Source: Effrenium voratum (taxonomy: Eukaryota; Sar; Dinophyceae; Suessiales; Symbiodiniaceae). From it: DNA of 64,000 nucleotides. Position numbers and translations under genes: made by a program. The stretch is taken from contig CAUJNA010002879.1 of assembly GCA_963377175.1 (NCBI GenBank), positions 136,501 through 200,500 on the forward strand, written 5' to 3'. This document shows positions 59,266 to 64,000 of the stretch, in pieces. Numbering within the stretch: the stretch's first letter is position 1; the number at the start of each line of letters is the position of its first letter. The notes below the pieces were generated by a model. It saw nothing but the letters and a program-made list of their open reading frames with translations. It ran no database searches and was not told where the DNA came from.

Positions 59266-59344
59266 GCGTAAGCAAAACCCTGCACGGCGTAAGCCGGCGT
59301 AAGCACTTTTTGGGAAAACATACTGCGTAAGCACCTGCGTAAGC
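59266..59344. repeat. GCGTAAGC cluster, left
   Basis: Five GCGTAAGC words in under 80 bases. Each can form a GC/GC stem with a GTAA loop, analogous to the GCGAAAGC cluster at 15.8 kb. Confidence 0.75.
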
Positions 59345-59631
59345 TCTTCTTCGTGATTGCTTGGGAAGCTTTGCAAGCATGCTCGGAAGGGTTGTGCTTA
59401 TTAACTTATGTGTTTATTGGTGGCTTGTGCTGTTGCGAGCTTGGCAACTTGCCCGGACACTTTGGTTGCAGGAAGACTTCTAAGACTGCATGTGCACACC
59501 ATTAGAAAACAAAACCAGCAGAATTTTGATTGGGAGCTCTTGGGGCTCATGCTAGGTGCTGTTGCAACCTTTACTAGGACAAACAAAGGCTTCTGAAACG
59601 TTGGTCTACGAAAACTAGAGGGCTCGGGCGC
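59345..59631. other. Segment between GCGTAAGC clusters
   Basis: Balanced composition with a 119-codon minus-strand frame (59401-59760) lacking recognisable domains. Possibly the interior of an element bounded by the clusters. Confidence 0.25.
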
Positions 59632-59960
59632 GTAAGCTCGCGTAAGCAGGCGCGTAAGGTTCGCGTAAGCTCGCCTAGCTGGGCTGCCCGCTAGCCCTCG
59701 CGATGGATGCCGCTGCCGCATATCCCGTTTCTTGACTTGCAGCAAGAACGACAATGCCAAGCCGCTGAAACTCGTGAGGGTAGTTCTTCGTCATCTTCTT
59801 CCTCAGAGTCATCCACATCATCTTGAATAGTTCTGGCGGCTGCATGACAAAAGGAGCTCGCGTAAGCAATTGTTGAGGGGAAACGCTCAAAACATGCTCG
59901 CTGACTGCAGCGGAAGCTAAAACATGGGTCGCGTAAGGAAAGCGCAAGCTTGCGCGTAAG
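59632..59960. repeat. GCGTAAGC cluster, right
   Basis: Five further GCGTAAGC words plus two GCGTAAGG, dense at 59632-59671 and then spaced. An acidic minus-strand reading (DDVDDSEEEDDEELP) at 59780-59820 is not otherwise supported. Confidence 0.7.
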
Positions 59961-60043
59961 CAACTTGATACGACATAGGGATTCACGGGAGGTTTATAGA
60001 GTCGCTCAGTTGATGTTCTGTTACCCTTTCTCTAACCAGCATA

Positions 60044-60352
60044 TCAACCATGGAAGGGTATTTGGAAGATCGATATTTCCTTTTCAAGGGCCCCTCTGTC
60101 CGGTCTCAGGTTTGTCTGTGGGGGCGTAATGTTTGACTGCCCAAGTTTCCAGACGATTTGGGCAAACCATTCATTAAAATTTAGCCCGTTTTTTGGCCAA
60201 GTGTCCATCATACGAAAACGCGTACAGCCGACAAAGGATCCAAGTGGAGGATCTCTCCAAAACGCAAACGGAGGTTGCCCGAACATGAAACACTCATAGG
60301 CTTCTGTTTTTGCCCATGGCCATTGTGCAACCCAGCATAGCTTGAATGGCAT
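60044..60352 (-). CDS. Unassigned minus-strand ORF
   Basis: A 102-codon frame rich in W, F and P includes CFMFGQPPFAFWRDPPLGSF, RFRMMDTWPKNGLNFNEWF and ALEKEISIFQIPFHG. The even amino-acid mix and absence of low complexity suggest real or recently lost coding sequence, on the strand opposite to the TSP1 exons. No domain is recognised. Confidence 0.35.
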   Translation of the reverse strand: MPFKLCWVAQWPWAKTEAYECFMFGQPPFAFWRDPPLGSFVGCTRFRMMDTWPKNGLNFNEWFAQIVWKLGQSNITPPQTNLRPDRGALEKEISIFQIPFHG

Positions 60353-60402
60353 ATTGCCAGCGACTCACGCTGATTCTTTGGCCACGGGTGTTTCATCCAT
60401 AG

Positions 60403-60500
60403 GGTGGACCCCGTGGCAGATTCGCTTCTGCCAGGTCAGCAGACAAGAGATCGGCAGGTGTCCAGGCCTGGCGGGTTGGCGGGTCCCACTGCGGGATTCA
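60403..60500 (+). CDS. TSP1-like exon (GWTPWQ)
   Basis: After TCCATAG the frame reads GWTPWQIRFCQVSRQEIGRC. W-T-x-W-x4-C-x-x-S-R-x-x-x-x-x-C resembles a TSP1 first half with changed cysteine spacing. A P-like repeat (GGAAACCACTTTTGAGGTGG) begins just downstream. Confidence 0.45.
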
Positions 60501-60997
60501 TGTCCGGAAACCACTTTTGAGGTGGTTCCTTACTCATGTTCATAGCCATTTGATCAATACATTTCACTCGCGTTGAATATGTCTCCTGTTGTTCCACTGT
60601 TGAAAGCGAGTACAAGGTAGGGGTGATGTTCAGAGGGCCAAGTGGAAGGAATCAGCTTTCTAAGTTGATTCAGGCAAAAAATCACTTTAATGCACTTGTG
60701 GTTGATTGCTGTGCCATTTAGTTTTGCTCGTTTGGCTTGACACCAAGGCATCCAGTGTGCCCATGCGTTTTTGATCTAAGTGTGACTCGTCGCCACAGGA
60801 CTTTCAAGAGGGAGGCTTGAGTTTGTTGTTTCGCTTTGGAGTTTTAACAAAAGGACCCTTTGAACAAGAAACAAGCTGTGGCATTCCTAACAGCCCCGCA
60901 ACTTCCTGGAACCCTCTGGAACCGTCCTTGAAAGCTGACCCAAACTACCCCAGAGCCTTGCATACCTTTCAGCTGCTGGGGCAAAATCAAGTTGAGG
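60501..60997. other. Intron-like stretch
   Basis: P fragment at 60505-60540, then unassigned DNA. A plus frame opens at 60817 and continues to 61383 across the K6 element, so frame openness alone is not evidence of coding here. Confidence 0.3.
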
Positions 60998-61073
60998 TCA
61001 GACATTCAGGCCTTCAATGTCTCGCCTGGTCCTCACGCACTCGCGTCGCTCGCAGACGAGCCGTGAAACTCCG
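60998..61073 (+). CDS. TSP1-like exon, left of element K6
   Basis: The frame reads CLAWSSRTRVARRRAVKLR: W-S-S-x-T-R-x-x-R-R-R-x-V resembles the core and layer arginines of TSP1 without the second cysteine. It runs directly into the duplicated ACAT of element K6. Confidence 0.45.
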
Positions 61074-61077
61074 ACAT

Positions 61078-61190
61078 CATGGTTGTTGTTGGGAAACATT
61101 TTACAGTTTTGCTTATTGTGGTTTAGTGGGAGATCCGCACTTAACTGCTAATTTTCAATATTTTTTGCTCCCCTTCCAACGTCAACCAAG
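61078..61190. mobile_element. Family K TIR element, copy K6, inside an exon
   Basis: CATGGTTGTTGTTGGGAAAC to CCTTCCAACGTCAACCAAG, flanked by ACAT/ACAT. Both flanks are open TSP1-like coding sequence, so it looks like an intron created by insertion. Confidence 0.85.
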
Positions 61191-61255
61191 ACATGGCCAG
61201 GCAGGCATCAGGCGATGGCCGCAAATGTGCGTGGAGCCCAAGCTGACGAATGACC
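61191..61255 (+). CDS. TSP1-like exon, right of element K6
   Basis: With K6 and one ACAT removed, the frame continues HGQAGIRRWPQMCVEPKLTN. If the GT inside the left TIR were the donor, the frame would instead read MARQASGDGRKCAWS, which has the A-S-G-x-G-x-x-C turn. Which is used cannot be decided from DNA alone. Confidence 0.4.
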
Positions 61256-61370
61256 GGTCCAGTTTGGCGCTGGTGCCCTTTTACATCCTTTTGTTTGGTG
61301 TGTTCCCCGCGAAGCCAACTTCATCTCAAGCCCAAAACGGATCCCCTTACCAGGGTCTCTGGGGGCAAGT

Positions 61371-61505
61371 GAGCCACAATTAAAACCCGGGTAAGTGAAG
61401 GTTAGTAAGGGACGATCCCAGCCGGAAATAGCTGCGGAATTCCGCCTTTCTAATTCTTTACATGGTTCTGGGTTCACCATCTTTGTACCAGGTTTTGATT
61501 GTGAC
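61371..61505. mobile_element. Family H TIR element, copy H2
   Basis: GAGCCACAATTAAAACCCGG and CCAGGTTTTGATTGTGACTC ends, flanked by AAGT/AAGT. Confidence 0.85.
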
Positions 61506-61549
61506 TCAAGTGGGGATGGGATTCCAACTGGGGAACACCCGAAAAATGT

Positions 61550-61690
61550 GCGGTTTCCGATTTTGATTTCCATGTGGATGTGGCTCAAAATTAAACGATC
61601 GGAGGGGCAAAAACCGCCAGTTTTGGTCCATGTTTCTACCAGGTTTGATTTTGGCACCGGTGTTTTGAGCCACAGCCATTTGAATTTTGT
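61550..61690. mobile_element. Family E element
   Basis: GATGTGGCTCAAAATTAAACG and CCGGTGTTTTGAGCCACAGCC are inverted ends; the interior AAAACCGCCAGTTTTGGTCC is shared with the 0.5 and 23.8 kb copies. Confidence 0.65.
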
Positions 61691-61995
61691 GCTCGGTAGC
61701 AGTTTTCATGCGAGACTTGGGATATTTCTTCAATTAGGGACCTCGAATGGAGCTTGGTATCCCGTTGGCCTGCCTGTAAGCTCAATCCATGGAGTTTCAA
61801 TCACGGGCCCTGATGTTGTCCATGTGTGAGCGTTGCGACACATGCATCATGTGGGCGAGTATATATTTCGCCAGTCATGCGCAGTCGGATTGTTGACTGC
61901 CAGATGCCATTGGGGTGTATCAGGAAGCTCCACAGAAAACATGCACAATTTAAGTGGAACAGGACGCATATCAGCCAACAACTTGTACATTCTGA

Positions 61996-62043
61996 AGCGT
62001 CAGCCGCACATTTGTGCCGTTTTTGCATGCGTCGGTCTGTACC
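61996..62043 (+). CDS. TSP1 exon, left of element C3
   Basis: The frame reads SVSRTFVPFLHASVCT, similar to the R-x-x-V...x-C part of a TSP1 second half. It stops exactly at the duplicated TACC next to element C3. Confidence 0.5.
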
Positions 62044-62156
62044 CTTGACTGCTATTGGGTTGGATTTTTAGACTTCAACTTTTTGGGAAATCAAGGAGTT
62101 TTCCAGTAAACCCCCCAAAAAGTTAAACGTTTTGCAGGGGGTCAACAGCAACCAAG
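62044..62156. mobile_element. Family C TIR element, copy C3, inside a TSP1 exon
   Basis: CTTGACTGCTATTGGGTTGG to GTCAACAGCAACCAAG, flanked by a perfect TACC/TACC. Removing the element and one TACC joins the flanking TSP1 segments in frame. Confidence 0.9.
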
Positions 62157-62225
62157 TACCGAGGATTACGTTCTCTCCGAGACACGTGCCTGCAGCGATC
62201 AGGGCGGTGGGTCCGGGGCCCAGTT
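62157..62225 (+). CDS. TSP1 exon, right of element C3
   Basis: The frame reads EDYVLSETRACSDQGGGSG. L-S-E-T-R-A-C is a classic closing motif of TSP1 repeats (x-L-S-E-x-R-x-C). It continues the frame of the segment left of C3: SVCTEDYVLSETRACSDQ. Confidence 0.65.
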
Positions 62226-62389
62226 CCTCATAGCTGACGTTGGTCCGCTGGTTCCCTTTGGCTTCCGTTCGATTTCCCTCAGGTGTTCCTTTAAAGCAAC
62301 TCCAAAGAGACGACCAAGTCTCGAAAAACAGGACAGCCATCTGCGAGCAAATCGTTCGGCGCTTGGCAGAAAGCTTGGATTCAAACCCG

Positions 62390-62484
62390 CCTGGAGTCTG
62401 CATGACCCTGTAAAAATGGGTCCATGACCCCATTATTTTGGGGAATGACCAACCATTTTTAGAGGGTCAGAAGGAGACTCCAGG
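62390..62484. mobile_element. Family D TIR element, copy D4
   Basis: CCTGGAGTCTGCATGACCC and AGGGTCAGAAGGAGACTCCAGG ends, flanked by CG/CG. Confidence 0.8.
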
Positions 62485-62766
62485 CGGTTCTTTGGCGGTC
62501 CATGACACGACTGCAGGGGCTTCCCACGGAACCGCTCCGTCCGGATGTGTTGGACTTCGCGTGCTCCGAGGCACCCGACCACTCGGCAGGGGTCCAAAAG
62601 TCAACTAGGTTGTGAGGGAAATGAACAACACACACGGAAAACAGATGGGGGGGTGACGTGCAACATGAGCAAAAAAGAAACACAAAACAAGCAGCTTGGG
62701 GGGTGAAAGAACTGCCCACCCACCCAAACAAACGAGGGCTGGAAGAGTTTGGTTGTCCAATGGATC
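62485..62766. other. Intron-like stretch
   Basis: Unassigned DNA with open minus-strand frames and no recognised motif. Confidence 0.3.
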
Positions 62767-62885
62767 CTATGTCCCGCACTAGTGCCCTTCTCTCCCCTTT
62801 TTTTGGGGAGGGTTCCCCTACTAAAATAGACAAGACCGAACAAAAGTTGGTACCCTTATTCCGACCTCTCTACTGGAGGACCTAG
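62767..62885. mobile_element. Family A TIR element, copy A14
   Basis: CTATGTCCCGCACTAGTGCC to CTACTGGAGGACCTAG, flanked by GATC/GATC. The duplication begins with GA, a donor dinucleotide tolerated in dinoflagellates. Confidence 0.85.
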
Positions 62886-62950
62886 GATCAATGCAGCCCC
62901 GAGGTCGATACCCTCCTGCGGCGCTGTGAATTGCCTGTGGGGCCTGAGCC
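62886..62950 (+). CDS. Possible TSP1 exon
   Basis: Beyond A14 a frame reads CSPEVDTLLRRCELPVGPE, with a C-x10-C pair and R-R. Only weakly TSP1-like. Confidence 0.25.
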
Positions 62951-63343
62951 CTGAACACACCAGAGAGCGCATGGGCGGTCAAGTTGGATGGGGTGAGCCT
63001 CCCAAATGGCTGGGTTAGACTTAGGATACGTTTTACATTTTACCAGTGACTCAAAGGGAAGCAATAGAATATACATTCTATAACTGGGCCTAAGTCTAGT
63101 CATGATGGCTGGTGGACAAAAACTTGACTATGAATTTAATGGTTGGAACCCCCTCAAAAGTGGCTGATGGACATAAATCCCCACCTAAGTGATGTGTACC
63201 AAAGGGTCTCTAATTACAATTCACGCCCGCAAAAGTCCCCAACGGGAATTCATAGACATGTTGGGGCAATGGGAGCCCTGAATGATGGCTCGATCATGTT
63301 CGATCGTTTTGAACGGAACCCCGACACAAGTCATCCAGTGTGG
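62951..63343. other. Non-coding stretch
   Basis: Contains P-like (AACCCCCTCAAAAGTGGC) and GGACATAAATCCCCACC repeats shared with 42.06 and 50.93 kb. No exon is supported. Confidence 0.4.
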
Positions 63344-63460
63344 CTAGGTCCCCCAGTAGTGCCCTTCTCTCCCCTTTTTTGGGGGAGGGTTCCCCTACTA
63401 AAATAGACAAGACCGGAAAAAATGGTATCCTTATTCTAACCTCTCTACTGGAGGACCTAG
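63344..63460. mobile_element. Family A TIR element, copy A15
   Basis: CTAGGTCCCCCAGTAG to CTACTGGAGGACCTAG, flanked by GTGG/GTGG. An intron spanning GTGG plus the element would begin GT, end AG and restore the target exactly. Confidence 0.9.
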
Positions 63461-63464
63461 GTGG

Positions 63465-64000
63465 TGCCCTTGTTGCCGAGTTCGCAGGGTCTTGGTGATA
63501 GTGACTTTAGTGGAAACCGCGAGCTGACCTTTTTGCCTTTTTAGCGTTCATTTGGCGCAGATGTCCGCCAAATGCTGCATGTGGGAATAAGAAAAGTTTG
63601 CGAAGATTTCAATCAAATGAGAATGCACATGTAGATCGTGTGTACATATAGTTCAATAGACATGGTTATAAATACAATGATGATATGTGTCCATGAAGCA
63701 TCGATATTGCGAAGGAAAGGTATTTGGGTTATTCAGACAAGTGCAAGCGTTTTTCCTTGCCTATGACTACTTGCCCTTTTGGGGAGTGGTTAAGCGAAAC
63801 CAAAAGGAAACCAGGCCGTATTTCGAGGGCTCCCTTTGAGCCAAACCGATTCTTCCGCATGCTGCATTTGTTTTGAACAAAAAATGCCCCTGTTGAAATT
63901 ATAGAGGGACATTTTGCGGACAGATCAATCGTGAAGATATTTAACCACTTCCTCACGTTTCTCCACTTTTTCTTTAAGATCCTGTGGTTTTGGTGTGTTG
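63465..64000. other. Trailing stretch
   Basis: AT-richer DNA with a short TGTACATA-rich part near 63640. A 75-codon minus-strand frame (63729-63956) has no recognised domain. Confidence 0.3.

Overview
The window looks like nuclear DNA of a dinoflagellate. There are no operons or ribosome-binding-site-led genes. Coding sequence is chopped into pieces of roughly 50-130 bases buried in kilobases of non-coding DNA. Short terminal-inverted-repeat (TIR) elements of at least a dozen families fill the space, resembling the introner-type elements reported from dinoflagellates. Two intact intronless genes encode a ubiquitin-like N-terminus followed by 41-residue RCC1-like repeats, a family abundant in dinoflagellates. 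The species cannot be fixed from the sequence; an introner-rich lineage such as Suessiales (for example Polarella) or Prorocentrales would fit. No tRNA, rRNA, CRISPR array, viral gene or spliced-leader remnant was recognised.

Layout. 1-13 kb: plus-strand exon-sized pieces of thrombospondin type-1 (TSP1) domains between MITE-like elements, interrupted by a polypyrimidine satellite (10.0-10.8 kb) and GC-rich minisatellites (11-12 kb). 13.4-18 kb: a giant inverted repeat with arms of about 1 kb (14.33-15.33 and 16.08-17.13 kb), a GCGAAAGC cluster in its spacer, and a CCCGAAT satellite abutting its right arm. 19.8-21.5 kb: Ubl-RCC1-like gene 1 (566 aa, 12 repeats). 22-31 kb: more TSP1 pieces and elements, plus a 1 kb (TG)n/(TTTG)n tract. 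32-35 kb: CATCATGATG-rich DNA, a ~60-base tandem array, and a 1.06 kb foldback element inserted next to it. 35-48 kb: TSP1 pieces and elements. 49.1-50.4 kb: Ubl-RCC1-like gene 2 (443 aa, 9 repeats). 50.7-51.7 kb: two clear TSP1 exons. 51.7-55.8 kb: a 4 kb GT-rich minisatellite/microsatellite block. 56-64 kb: further TSP1 exons, a GAT microsatellite, GCGTAAGC clusters and many elements.

How it fits together. About 25 short plus-strand segments carry recognisable TSP1 signatures (W..W..C, C..TCG.G..R, P.NGG..C, E.R.C) from 1.9 to 62.2 kb, and none was recognised on the minus strand. Many start directly after an AG, often AG|G, and sometimes that AG is the end of a TIR element. The simplest reading is one (or a few adjacent) very long TSP1-repeat gene(s) whose introns were largely built from TIR elements, with two intronless Ubl-RCC1-like genes lying inside the interval on the same strand. 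Exon ends are inferred by eye and no transcript was available, so they are approximate. Filled and empty copies of several elements occur in the window, so element ends and target-site duplications (TSDs) can be read directly.

Element family letters used below: A (CTAGGTCC TIR, 4-bp TSD), B (CCTGG..CCCC, 3-bp TSD), C (CTTGGYTGCT), D (CCTGGAGTCTCC, 2-bp TSD), E (ATGGCTGTGGGTCAAAA-like), H (GAGCCACAATCAAAAC), J (GGTGGCTCCCAGCCATCC), K (CATGGTTGTTGTTGGG), L (GTGGATGGACGAAATCC), M (TACCCCTTACTCCAAATACCC), N, P, Q (CTCAGTTGTTCAGTG), R, S, U, V, Y.
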